From NCBI GenBank assembly GCA_045542335.1, contig JAZQKV010000086.1, forward strand, positions 62,001 to 126,000: a stretch of DNA of 64,000 nt. The letters are read 5' to 3'. This DNA comes from CAKSUT01 sp045542335 (GTDB lineage: Bacteria; Bacillota; Clostridia; Oscillospirales; CAG-382). A program made the translations under genes and the position numbers. The notes beneath the pieces were generated by a model. The model made no database searches, was not told the DNA's origin, and was given only the letters and a program-made list of their open reading frames with translations. Every line of letters starts with the position of its first letter. The first letter of the stretch is position 1. Shown here one piece after another: positions 44,211-53,700 of this stretch.

Positions 44211-44250
44211 AATTGCGGTTCTCATCATGTGCATGAGAACCGCAATTTTT
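44211..44250 (-). terminator. Terminator of the uvrB-vanY-like gene run
   Basis: A perfect 15-base stem (44211-44225 with 44233-44247), 7-base loop, directly after the stop of the 114-residue gene on the minus strand. Flanking A/T allows activity in both directions. Confidence 0.85.
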
Positions 44251-44594
44251 CATCTGTAATACTTATAATAAGCCGTTATCGACCGTTCTTCGCCTGTTTC
44301 AAGGTCAATTCCCGTGAGGACAAGTCCCTCCAAACTAAGCAACTCCCACATCGAAGTATCCGCAATTTTGCCTCTGAATTTTGTTTCGATTCCGCACACA
44401 AGAGCAATTTCATCGCCACAGGGAAGAATGTTTATATGTCCCTCCCTGCCGATAATTTCCTCAATTCCGTCAACACGCTTGGTTATGTATTTTATATGTC
44501 TGCCGTCAAGCCTCTTTGCCATTTCCATGCGGAAAGCAGGACTGTTTTCATCTTTGTTGGCAAAATGTTGTCTGATTTTTTCAATTATGCCCAC
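44250..44594 (-). CDS. Uncharacterised 114-residue protein
   Basis: Not recognised. A soluble protein without signal peptide or membrane segment: a basic N-terminal helix region (1-40), a central beta-rich part (GHINILPCGDEIALVCGIE, about 52-70), and a C-terminal TGIDLETGEERSITAYYKYYR. It starts with GTG at 44594 behind GGGAGG at normal spacing, and lies 15 bases after the VanY-type peptidase, with which it is probably co-transcribed. Confidence 0.7.
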   Translation of the reverse strand: MGIIEKIRQHFANKDENSPAFRMEMAKRLDGRHIKYITKRVDGIEEIIGREGHINILPCGDEIALVCGIETKFRGKIADTSMWELLSLEGLVLTGIDLETGEERSITAYYKYYR

Positions 44595-44609
44595 TTTTAA
44601 AAACCTCCC

Positions 44610-45566
44610 TTATTGTCCGTAATACGCCGTAACAAACACACCGCCCATATTATCCTCTGACACCGTCACATTCTTTGCACCAACAGGGATCTTTATGTCA
44701 CCGTCAGCCTTTTGTCTTGAAACAACATAGTCCTCAAAGCTGTAAAAAGCTCCCATTTCATAGCTTTCAACATACTCTTCAAAGGCAAGTCCCTGTTGTG
44801 AAATAATCTTTGAATGGGGTTTCCCGACATAACGGATGTGCCATGGTTCAAAACGTATGCCCGTAACATCAACCTTATCCGCAGGATAGCGTATGATAAA
44901 ACCAAAATCACCGCAATTTGAATTGACATATTTTCCTGCATCGCATCCAATAAATCTGTCGCCGGAAAACTGCGCAACATAAATATCAAGTGCAAGTCCC
45001 GTCTGATGCTCGCTTGCACCAACCTCCGTTGCAGTTTCGGGACCAACCTCAATTATAACCGCCGCCTGTTCTTCAGCACTTCTGTAACTGCTGCTGATAT
45101 ACAGTTTTTGACCGAATTTTTCCCTTATGGCAGCGGAAAGCTCTGCATATGCCTTTGTTATGCAAGAATTCATAAGAACGCCCGTGTCATTATACTCAAC
45201 TATATCCGCAGGATAATCGTCAGGAATCTTGTTTTTCGTATTCACAAGAATAAGTGACTGATTAACCGTGAATTCAGGGTTTTTGCAAATCTCATCGAGC
45301 GTATATGTTTTGCACTTGAGAAGATGACCGATTGTGCTTTCGTCGGGCATGGAAAGTGTATGTGATTGTTGGCTTTCCTGTGCAGGATAAAGGCGCAACT
45401 CCTCGGTTATTTCCTCACCCGATGTGTCGAAAAATCCGTCAACAATTTCCGACAATTTATCGGTTTTGTGCAGGTAAAATACACATGTTGCAGATATTAT
45501 AAATGCAAGCGCAAACACAAAAACCGATGCGGAAATTCTTATCCTGTTTTGTCCGACTTTCTTCAT
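44610..45566 (-). CDS. VanY-type D-alanyl-D-alanine carboxypeptidase (M15)
   Basis: Zinc peptidase that trims the terminal D-Ala of peptidoglycan stems. A basic start and one membrane helix (about 12-32) anchor it outside the cell. The M15B domain (about 130-250) shows SSSYRSAEEQ (158-167), the zinc ligands His187 and Asp194 in SEHQTGLALD, and the catalytic Glu240 with His243 in EPWHIRYVG. The C-terminal about 65 residues form an extra domain without a match I know. There is no vancomycin-resistance operon around it, so it is a normal wall enzyme. It lies 50 bases after uvrB. Confidence 0.9.
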   Translation of the reverse strand: MKKVGQNRIRISASVFVFALAFIISATCVFYLHKTDKLSEIVDGFFDTSGEEITEELRLYPAQESQQSHTLSMPDESTIGHLLKCKTYTLDEICKNPEFTVNQSLILVNTKNKIPDDYPADIVEYNDTGVLMNSCITKAYAELSAAIREKFGQKLYISSSYRSAEEQAAVIIEVGPETATEVGASEHQTGLALDIYVAQFSGDRFIGCDAGKYVNSNCGDFGFIIRYPADKVDVTGIRFEPWHIRYVGKPHSKIISQQGLAFEEYVESYEMGAFYSFEDYVVSRQKADGDIKIPVGAKNVTVSEDNMGGVFVTAYYGQ

Positions 45567-45616
45567 TTTGTTCTCCTTATTCTCAAGTACCGATCCAAAG
45601 TTTTCAGCTAAAAAGC

Positions 45617-47626
45617 TTATTTTTTGCTCTTTTTGTCCGAGCCTGAAGCTGATGGCTTACCATCCTTTTCAATTCTTATAATTTCATCACGCAGAAAAGC
45701 GGCTCTTTCAAACTCAAGATTCTTTGATGCTTCAAGCATCTGATCCTTAAGCCTGGCAATAATTGCGGCACGCTCCTTTGCAGACAGCTTTTCGGGAGAT
45801 TTTGCTCCCTTTCCCTTTCCGTCTTTGGTGGAGGAAATGTCGATAATATCCCTTACATCCTTGATAATTGTTTTTGGAATTATGCCGTGCGCCTTGTTAT
45901 AGCTCTCCTGCTTTTCACGTCTGCGTGCGGATTCGTCAATGGCACGTTTCATTGATTTTGTTATGACATCGGCATACATTATTACGCGACCGTCGGCGTT
46001 TCTTGCCGCACGTCCTATTGTCTGAATAAGCGAAGTTTCACTGCGCAAAAAGCCTTCTTTGTCGGCATCAAGAATCGCAACAAGCGAAACCTCCGGCAGG
46101 TCAAGCCCCTCTCGCAGAAGATTGATACCAATAAGAACATCGTAAACTCCAAGACGCAAATCACGGAGAAGCTCCATACGTTCAATTGTGTCCACGCTGA
46201 AGTGCATATAACGGCATTTTATTCCTCTGCCGCCAAGATATTCCGTGAGATTTTCCGCCATTTTCTTTGTGAGAGTTGTCACAAGAACCCTCTCCTTGCG
46301 CTCCACCCTCAAGCCTATTTCTCCAATAAGATCGTCAATCTGTCCCTCTGTGGGACGCACTTCAACAATCGGATCAAGAAGCCCTGTGGGACGGATAACC
46401 TGCTCGGCAAGAGTTTCCATGCGACTGCACTCATATTCACCGGGTGTTGCGCTGACATATATTGCCTGACCTCTCTTTGCCTCGAATTCATCAAAGAAAA
46501 GAGGACGGTTGTCATATGCCGACGGAAGTCTGAAGCCATATTCAACAAGATTTGTTTTTCTCGCCTTGTCGCCACCACTCATACCACGCACCTGAGGAAG
46601 TGTCACATGGGATTCGTCGACAAACATAAGATAATCGTCCGGGAAATAGTCAAGAAGCGTGTACGGTGTACTCCCGGGAAGTCGCCCCGAAAGAACACGG
46701 GAATAATTCTCAACCCCTGAACAATATCCAAGCTCGCCAAGCATTTCAAGGTCATATCTTGTGCGCTCCTCAATTCTCTGCGCCTCAATAAACTTGCCCT
46801 TTGACTTGAAAAACTCCACTCTTTCAAGCATTTCCGCCTCAATTTCCTTTAATGCTCGCTCTCTCATGTCCATAGAGGTTACATAGTGATTTGCAGGATA
46901 AATCGCAACATAGCTCAGGTTCTTTATAATCTGCCCCGTCAATGGGTTGACCTCAGAAATCTTGTCAACTTCATCGCCAAAAAATTCAACTCTTACTGCT
47001 GTTGTGTTTGATGATGCCGGGAAAACCTCAACCGTGTCGCCCCTCACTCTAAAACGGTTTCTTTCAAAAGCAACGTCGTTTCTTTCATATTGAATCGCAA
47101 CAAGCCTTGCAATAAACTTATCCCTTGAAAGCTCCTGCCCCTCCCTTGCAGACACAACAAGCGATTTATACTCCATAGGGTCACCAAGGGTGTAAATGCA
47201 GGAAACCGATGCAACTATTATTACATCACGCCGTTCAAACAGCGCACTCGTTGCACTGTGGCGAAGCTTATCAATGTCATCATTTATCGAGCTGTCCTTT
47301 TCGATATAAGTGCCGCTTCCGGGAATATACGCTTCCGGCTGATAATAGTCGTAATATGAAACGAAATATTCAACAGCATTTTCGGGAAAAAACTCCTTAA
47401 ACTCACTGCAAAGCTGTGCGGCAAGAGTTTTGTTATGGGCAAGAATAAGGGTGGGGCGGTTGACCTGTGCGATAATATTCGCCATTGTAAAGGTCTTACC
47501 GGATCCTGTAACTCCGAGCAAAACCTGCTCGTTTTTGCCATTCTTCACACCATTCACAAGTGCCTCAATCGCCTCCGGCTGATCGCCCATCGGTTCATAT
47601 GGAAAATGTGGCTTAAAGTAATCCAT
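45617..47626 (-). CDS. uvrB: Excinuclease ABC subunit B
   Basis: Nucleotide-excision repair helicase-like subunit of 669 residues. Walker A is GVTGSGKT (about 39-46), the damage-probing beta-hairpin region contains YYDYYQPEAYIPG (about 93-105), and helicase motifs follow: DESHVTLPQ (about 338), SATPGEYE, the ATP-contact ILDADKEGFLRSE, and QTIGRAARN (near 540). The C-terminal UVR domain that binds UvrC is present (about 625-660). uvrA is not in the window. Confidence 0.97.
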   Translation of the reverse strand: MDYFKPHFPYEPMGDQPEAIEALVNGVKNGKNEQVLLGVTGSGKTFTMANIIAQVNRPTLILAHNKTLAAQLCSEFKEFFPENAVEYFVSYYDYYQPEAYIPGSGTYIEKDSSINDDIDKLRHSATSALFERRDVIIVASVSCIYTLGDPMEYKSLVVSAREGQELSRDKFIARLVAIQYERNDVAFERNRFRVRGDTVEVFPASSNTTAVRVEFFGDEVDKISEVNPLTGQIIKNLSYVAIYPANHYVTSMDMRERALKEIEAEMLERVEFFKSKGKFIEAQRIEERTRYDLEMLGELGYCSGVENYSRVLSGRLPGSTPYTLLDYFPDDYLMFVDESHVTLPQVRGMSGGDKARKTNLVEYGFRLPSAYDNRPLFFDEFEAKRGQAIYVSATPGEYECSRMETLAEQVIRPTGLLDPIVEVRPTEGQIDDLIGEIGLRVERKERVLVTTLTKKMAENLTEYLGGRGIKCRYMHFSVDTIERMELLRDLRLGVYDVLIGINLLREGLDLPEVSLVAILDADKEGFLRSETSLIQTIGRAARNADGRVIMYADVITKSMKRAIDESARRREKQESYNKAHGIIPKTIIKDVRDIIDISSTKDGKGKGAKSPEKLSAKERAAIIARLKDQMLEASKNLEFERAAFLRDEIIRIEKDGKPSASGSDKKSKK

Positions 47627-47729
47627 AATATCTCCTTCTCCGCACCTTTATCCAACACGGCAGATTCATCATAACATTTGTTTGTTAAAAATAGATTTCC
47701 CGCCTCTTAAATCTTTCTTAAAACGCAAA

Positions 47730-48692
47730 TTATTCAAAAAACTTGTCGCCCTGAAATGCGCCTCTTCTGTTCATTTCACGATCCACACCATTCATAACAT
47801 CAAACTTTTTGACGCTCCAAAGCGGTGCAATAAGTGCATCCCTGCCACCATCACCGGTTATTCTCTGCACAACCGTTTCCCATGGCAAAAGCAAGAGCTG
47901 ATCACAAATAAGCTCAACATATTCATCAAGCTCAAAAACCGGAATTTTGCCGTCGTAAAACATATTTGCCGCCTCTGTATCCTTTAGTATGTGCAGCATA
48001 TGCAATTTAACTGAATGAGGTTTTAGTTTTCCAACCTTTTCCACGCTTTCAAGCATCATTTCCCTGCTCTCGCCCGGAAGACCGTTGATAAGATGAACAC
48101 AAATCCCTATTCCTCTTTGCGTCAACCTTTCATATGCGCAAAGGAACTCATCGTAAGTGGTGCATCTGTTAATAAGCTCGCCTGTTTTGTCATGAATTGT
48201 CTGTAATCCGAGTTCAACAGTGAGATATGTTTTCTGCGAAATTTCCGTCAACAAATCAAGCACATCATCAGGTATGCAATCGGGACGTGTGGCAATGCTC
48301 ATTCCCACAACATCGGGAAGCGCAAGTGCTTCGTAATAGAGCTTTCTCAACCTTTCAACTGGCGCATAAGTCCCCGTTCCTGCCTGAAAATAAGGAATAA
48401 ACTTGATATTTCCATCTTTCCATTTGCCAACAAGTCCTGACTTCACCTCGTCAAACTGCTCGGAGACGCTGTTTTTCGGATTTCCTGCAAAATCTCCGCT
48501 TGCCATAGGCGAACAATAAATACAGCCGCCCTTGCCCTTTGTCCCATCCCTGTTCGGACAGGCAAAGCCGCAATTAAGCGAAACCTTTGCAATTTTACAG
48601 CCAAAACGTGCTTTTAAATAATTGTCCTGTGTGTTGTAACGCTTGTTGTTAATTATTTCATGAGCCGGCATATTAAATACATCTTTCATCAA
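47730..48692 (-). CDS. TIGR01212-family radical SAM protein (YhcC-like)
   Basis: Radical SAM protein of about 320 residues of the YhcC/TIGR01212 family, function unknown. The cluster-binding region is CGFACPNRDGTKGKGGCIYC (about 41-60), with the family's long spacing between the cysteines. Other conserved parts are FQAGTGTYAPVERLR (about 103-117) and TVELGLQTIHD (about 157-167). The start is unsure: two adjacent ATGs (48692 and 48689) have no ribosome site, and a third at 48671 has GAAAG at workable spacing. It begins just after the terminator of the SLH/cohesin-like gene. Confidence 0.88.
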   Translation of the reverse strand: MMKDVFNMPAHEIINNKRYNTQDNYLKARFGCKIAKVSLNCGFACPNRDGTKGKGGCIYCSPMASGDFAGNPKNSVSEQFDEVKSGLVGKWKDGNIKFIPYFQAGTGTYAPVERLRKLYYEALALPDVVGMSIATRPDCIPDDVLDLLTEISQKTYLTVELGLQTIHDKTGELINRCTTYDEFLCAYERLTQRGIGICVHLINGLPGESREMMLESVEKVGKLKPHSVKLHMLHILKDTEAANMFYDGKIPVFELDEYVELICDQLLLLPWETVVQRITGDGGRDALIAPLWSVKKFDVMNGVDREMNRRGAFQGDKFFE

Positions 48693-48696
48693 ACTT

Positions 48697-48733
48697 GGTA
48701 AAAAGAGAGTGCCACAGCTTTTGCGGCACTCTC
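48697..48733 (-). terminator. Terminator after the cohesin/SLH gene
   Basis: A perfect 9-base stem (48705-48713 with 48725-48733), 11-base loop, followed on the minus strand by TTTTTACC. Confidence 0.88.
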
Positions 48734-48751
48734 CAAAACACTCTTTATAAA

Positions 48752-50518
48752 TTATTCGTGATAGTCAATAACCTCATGAGGAACTGCCGCTTCTATCACA
48801 TCGTAGAATCCCCAGAAGTTTTCGTCAAGATCCTTGAAAGGATTGCCCTCGTCTTCAACATATCTGTCAAGTCTTTCCTTGGAAGGAACTCTGTCAATTG
48901 CACGGTTAACAATCTTCACAGCTTCAGCTCTTGTGATGTCATTTTCAGGCTTGAATGTACCGTCGGTGTAACCGTCAACCATTCCTGCTGCCTTGAGAGC
49001 CATGATATATGCGTTCGCCCAGTGGTCTCCTGTATCGGGGAAGCTGCCATCTGCTGTAAGCTCAAGAGCAAGCATTCTGGAAATCATAACAGTGAATTCC
49101 GCACGGGTAATATACTCATTGGGTCTGAATGTACCATCGGTGTAACCGGTGATAATTCCGTTATCAGCACAGTATCCGACATATGCCGCATACCACTCGC
49201 CCTCCTTAACATCGGAAAGCTTGATCTCATATTCAGCCTTTGCATCAAAGTCTGTGGAAACCTTTGCAATAATTGCGGCTGCCTCAGATCTCTTGATGTT
49301 TGCCCCGGGCTTAACTGTTCCATCCTCGTAACCGCTGATGTAGTCATAGTGGTAAGCCTTGTCTGCATCCTCAATGTCTGCAAACACGGGGATAAGCTTA
49401 ACATCGCCGGTTATCTTGTAAGTGTCAAAGTTGATAAGTGTTTCGCCGTCAACTGTCCAACCAACAAGCTTCTTGCCCTCAGGAGGAGTGATTTCGGGAA
49501 CATCCTTGGAGTTTATCTTGCTGTTTCTTTCAACTTCAACGGTAACCTTCTTCTTACCATCTTCAAACTCGCCGTCACCTGCGGTAAAATCAACATCATA
49601 CTTTGTTGAACCGCCAACAACAACTGTCACACCGCTGCTGCTCTTCTTGGGAGTACCTGCAACCTGTGAGGGAACGCCTGACTCAGTGACATTGCCACCG
49701 CCGTCAACATTTACAGGAGTAATTGTTGCAACGTAGTCATCACCGTTCTTAAGTCCTGTCCACTTATACTTTCCGTCTTCCATGGGAACACGCTGTGTAC
49801 CAACTTCTTCGATAGGGTTTCCGTCATCATCAACCTTTACAAGGTCAATATCAACATATTCATAGTTGGGATCCTTTTCCCAGCCAATTGTAAGAGAACC
49901 GGAAGAAGCCTTTGTTGTTGTGGGAATAACTTCAAACGCTTCAATAGCAACGCCATCAACAAACTCGGAGTCTGCTGTCATAACTCTTGCAGGCTTGCCT
50001 ACAAAATGAGCAAGCTCGGAAACGTCAGCCGCCTCTGCAAAAAGTGTGTGTGTTCTTTCCTCGGTCTCAACATGACCAAGAGTTGAAACATCGCCGTCTG
50101 CCTTGAGTGTATATGTAATTGTTGCAAGAAGAACAGCTTCTTCTGTGGCATCAACCTTTGTACCACTCTCACCATACCATGAGAATGCAATGGTTTCTCC
50201 GCCTGCAAGAACTGTTTCTGTTGCTTCTGCAACCTTCGCAACAACAACTCCGTCTGCCGCTACAACAGTTTCAGCGAGCGTTGCCGCAGGCTCAAACTCA
50301 AGCGCTTCGTCAACAAGGTCAAGAGCAAGGTTTCCGGAAACTCCGACCACACCTGTAAGATAAACTTCTGCGATAAGCTGCGTTGTGCCACCGATAGTCT
50401 TAACTTCGTGTGTTACATAATAGGGTTCATTTTCAGCCATTGCAGTTGTAAACAGCATACCGGAGCAAACCAGAATAAAGCTGAGAACAAGTGCAAGGAT
50501 TCTCTGTGTCTTTTTCAC
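48752..50518 (-). CDS. Exported cohesin-like/SLH surface anchor protein
   Basis: Exported protein of 588 residues. Order: signal peptide (1-27, ending AMA), a cohesin-like beta-sandwich (about 30-185; LTGVVGVSGNLALDL, then SWYGESGTK and EAVLLATITYTLKADG), a fibronectin-type-III-like domain (about 195-290), an InlB-B-repeat-like segment (about 305-385, KKLVGWTVDGE), and three SLH repeats (about 389-560; KRSEAAAI, TRAEFTVM, TRAEAVKI). This is the layout of cell-wall anchoring scaffoldins such as OlpA. GGAGG is 7 bases before a GTG at 50518 but only 1 base before an ATG at 50524, so the GTG is the better start. The dockerin-bearing giant gene is directly upstream. Confidence 0.82.
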   Translation of the reverse strand: MKKTQRILALVLSFILVCSGMLFTTAMAENEPYYVTHEVKTIGGTTQLIAEVYLTGVVGVSGNLALDLVDEALEFEPAATLAETVVAADGVVVAKVAEATETVLAGGETIAFSWYGESGTKVDATEEAVLLATITYTLKADGDVSTLGHVETEERTHTLFAEAADVSELAHFVGKPARVMTADSEFVDGVAIEAFEVIPTTTKASSGSLTIGWEKDPNYEYVDIDLVKVDDDGNPIEEVGTQRVPMEDGKYKWTGLKNGDDYVATITPVNVDGGGNVTESGVPSQVAGTPKKSSSGVTVVVGGSTKYDVDFTAGDGEFEDGKKKVTVEVERNSKINSKDVPEITPPEGKKLVGWTVDGETLINFDTYKITGDVKLIPVFADIEDADKAYHYDYISGYEDGTVKPGANIKRSEAAAIIAKVSTDFDAKAEYEIKLSDVKEGEWYAAYVGYCADNGIITGYTDGTFRPNEYITRAEFTVMISRMLALELTADGSFPDTGDHWANAYIMALKAAGMVDGYTDGTFKPENDITRAEAVKIVNRAIDRVPSKERLDRYVEDEGNPFKDLDENFWGFYDVIEAAVPHEVIDYHE

Positions 50519-50597
50519 TTTCATACCTCCGTAAGAAAAAATGATTCCATGTGTCGAACAGATCCGCAAATAAAGACAATTCGACTTATACTATATC

Positions 50598-50626
50598 ATT
50601 ATACTCTGAATCCACTTATTCGTCAA
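50598..50626 (-). promoter_or_regulatory. Promoter of the cohesin-like/SLH gene
   Basis: Minus strand TTGACG (50621-50626), 17-base spacer, TATAAT (50598-50603). The gene therefore need not be read from the giant gene upstream. Confidence 0.82.
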
Positions 50627-50762
50627 GTGCGAGTTGTGCACATTTGGTTAATTTTTTACGAACACAAACACAACTTCGCCCTTGATTTATCATGTTTTCC
50701 ACAGCGTTATGTTCCGCACTTGCCGTTCTCCATACCGCTGTGAAAAACTTCAATCATTATTC

Positions 50763-53700
50763 TTACTCTGCTTTGCGTCCAAAATTGCTCTTTACAAACG
50801 AGAGATCCATAACAGTTACCTCTCCGTCCTCATCAATATCAACCGCTTTAACGAATTCTTCGATTTCGCTGAGTTCTTTCGAGAAGCCTCTGATAATTCT
50901 GATAAAGTCATCAATATCAACAATGCCATCGCCACAAATGTCACCATAATTTCCCTTGATATCACCGGCTACAAGGTCAAGTTCAAGATTATCAACAATC
51001 GTTCCGCCGATTTCGCTTGCAGAATCGTATGTCTTTATCTTCTTTGCAAGATAACCGTTCTTTTCAACAGAAACCGTGATTGCGCCCTCGGCTGTGATAT
51101 CTGAAACATCAATGACATTTCCAACTTCAATGTAGTAGAGAGTCACTTCAACGCCGTCAACAGTTACTGTCTCAGACTTTGTTGCTGTGTTTTCACTCTC
51201 AATTGCAATACTCTTTACAAGAGTGCCGTCGGCAGTTCTGAATGTAAGGTATGCAGGGTTCTTTACTGCACTTTCTGTGGTTCTGTCAACATAAACCTTA
51301 CCGCTTACCTTAACCTCATCCTCATTTGCCGTATATGCAATTTCATAAACATTGCCCTCTGCCGTAAGATCAGATGCGGGAATTGTTGCAACGCCGTCGA
51401 TAACAGTGTATCTCTTGATTTCTGTGTCTGTGGTCTTATCCTTAAGGACAACAGTTGAATATGTTGTTGTTACCTTAAAGCCGTCAAAGGTGAAATCTTC
51501 GCCGAGAGGATACGTCACGTTATTGTAAACCCATGTTGCGCTTGTGTCAACAATTGCTTCAACCTTACCGTCAGCAGATGAATATGCTACTATGTCTGCC
51601 GCATTTGCCGCAACTGTTGCGCTTGTTCCGTTGTTGAAGATAACAACCTGCGTTGCAGTTGCGTTTGTGCCTCTTGCCTGAATGCCTTCGGTAATTGTAC
51701 CGCCGTTCACTTCAAGAACTGCAACACCAAGCTGTGCGTTTGCACCGAGAGTGCCCGTGATGGTCTGCTTTGTATAATAACCGTCAGCATCGGGCTGCTG
51801 TGTTGCGCCGGAAGAAAGTTGTGACTGGAGATAAACTTTCTTTACTGTACCGCCGTTGATTATGCCGTGAGCATATCCGAATATGCTGTTGCGTCCGTAA
51901 TCCTTAGTAGAGGCGTTATTTGCAATTACACCACCGAGAGCCATGTAATTTGTTACATTTCCGCCGTCAACAATCAAGGTTGCAACGCCGTCAAAACGAC
52001 CTGCATGAGTAATTCTGAAGTCGCTTGTATTGCCTTTAAGGATAACTGTCCTGCTTCCGCTTATTGCTTCAGCCACATTTACCGGATTGTTTTGGTTGTA
52101 ATTTGCACCCGGTCCAACTACGCCTGCCGTGAAATTATTGCCAATGGTAATTGTGTTGGTAGATGGCTGCGCATCCTTGTAGTAATTTGAATGGAAAAGA
52201 CGAATTGTTGAAATGCTCTTATTTATACAGTCATTATATGGAACAAGACATTCCAAAAGCGTGCCTGTGCTTTCATTATAGTAAGCCTCGGCTTCGGTTT
52301 CGTAGTTTCTGGAGGAATTACACAGATATTCCACGCCATCAATGTTAAGTTTGCCTGTGCCGCCTATAACATTATCACCGATTGTATAATCGTAGTCCGT
52401 CGTGGGCAAAATCGGCTCCATGTTGTTTGCACCGATTGTCAACATCTTTATGTTATCAATAGTGGTATCTCCCTTGCGATAAGCCTTGAATCCTGTAACC
52501 ACATAAATGGTTGAATTCTCATCAAGTCCCTTGATGGTTAAGTGTCCTGTATTTGTGGGGTGATACATTGTAACAGCATCAGTAACTATAAGCGTATAAT
52601 CAGAACCGTCTTTTATCTTGGCAGATGCACTAACAATTGCGCATTTTGCGTTTTTCCATGCATATCCGTCGATTCCGGTCTTTACAACTGCATCGGCATC
52701 CTTTGTCAATGTTTCTGCCAAAGTATTTTTAATATTGTCCTTGGCAGTCTGAACAGAAGTAATAGTTACAGGGGTGAGAATTTCAAGCTTTGTTCCGAAA
52801 GGCTCCGACGGGTCATAACCGCCATCGGGAGTACCTGTCCAGTCGGAAATGTACCATACATTTGCATCCACATTCCACTGCGCCGTAAGTGTAACGTCTG
52901 CTGTCACACCGGCAATCTCATCGCCGGGCTGATAGGTTGTCTCTCCGTCGGACCAACCAAGGAACTCATACTTTGCCCCGTTGTTGAATGTGGGAGCTTC
53001 AGCAACTGTGATTGCCCCATTGTTTCCGCAGGTTGCGCTTTCGGGAACTGTTGCATACTTATTTTCACCGTATGCATATGTTATTTCGTGTTCGATGAGA
53101 TCATAAACAGCATAGAGTGTTGTTTCACCTGTTACTGTGTACTTTTCTCCGGTGTAAATCTCGCCGCCCTCGGTGAGAGACCAACCCTTGAACTCATTGA
53201 TACCATCGGTAACTGTGGGTGTGGGAAGATCTGCAATAACAATATCATTGCCCTTTTCAATGGTGATGGAATCAATCTCACTGCCGGCTGTGCCAACATT
53301 AAAGTTGACTGCAACATCCTTGTTCTTATAGGTTACAGAGCTTTCGCCTGTGCCGACTGTTGCCGCCGCAACAGTAACAGTTCCGTCAACTGTTTCGTAT
53401 TCAACGCCGTCAATAACAACAAGCTCCTTGTCTGTTGTGAATACAAAGGAAGCAATTGTGTTGTCGTCTGCAAATACTGCGTCTGCACTACCGCCTGCTG
53501 CGGACTTGAGATAGTAGTCAATGTTTGCCGTTTCCACGGTATATGTAAGACCGTTGTTTATAATGAGAGCTGTGTCAAGAGTGTTGTATGTGGAGTTCTT
53601 TGCGGTAATCTTTGCAATTGCACCGCCGTTTACTATGAGAAGTGCCGAGCCGTTGATCTTACCGCTTGACTGTGCACCGACATACGCAACGCTGGTTACT

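Noticed and set aside
44610..45566. Vancomycin-resistance function for the VanY-type peptidase
   Set aside because: No vanHAX or vanRS genes nearby; neighbours are uvrB and an unknown gene.
48695..49609. A 304-codon open frame antisense to the cohesin-like/SLH gene
   Set aside because: It crosses a terminator hairpin and has cysteine-rich, shadow-type composition.
50700..50742. Inverted repeat after the giant gene as its terminator
   Set aside because: The 7-base stem has a 29-base loop and is followed by A, not U, on the minus strand.
52542..53669. A 375-codon open frame antisense to the giant gene
   Set aside because: It is a shadow of the Thr/Gly/Asn-rich coding sequence on the other strand; the Cys/Ile-rich translation has no ribosome site or family resemblance.
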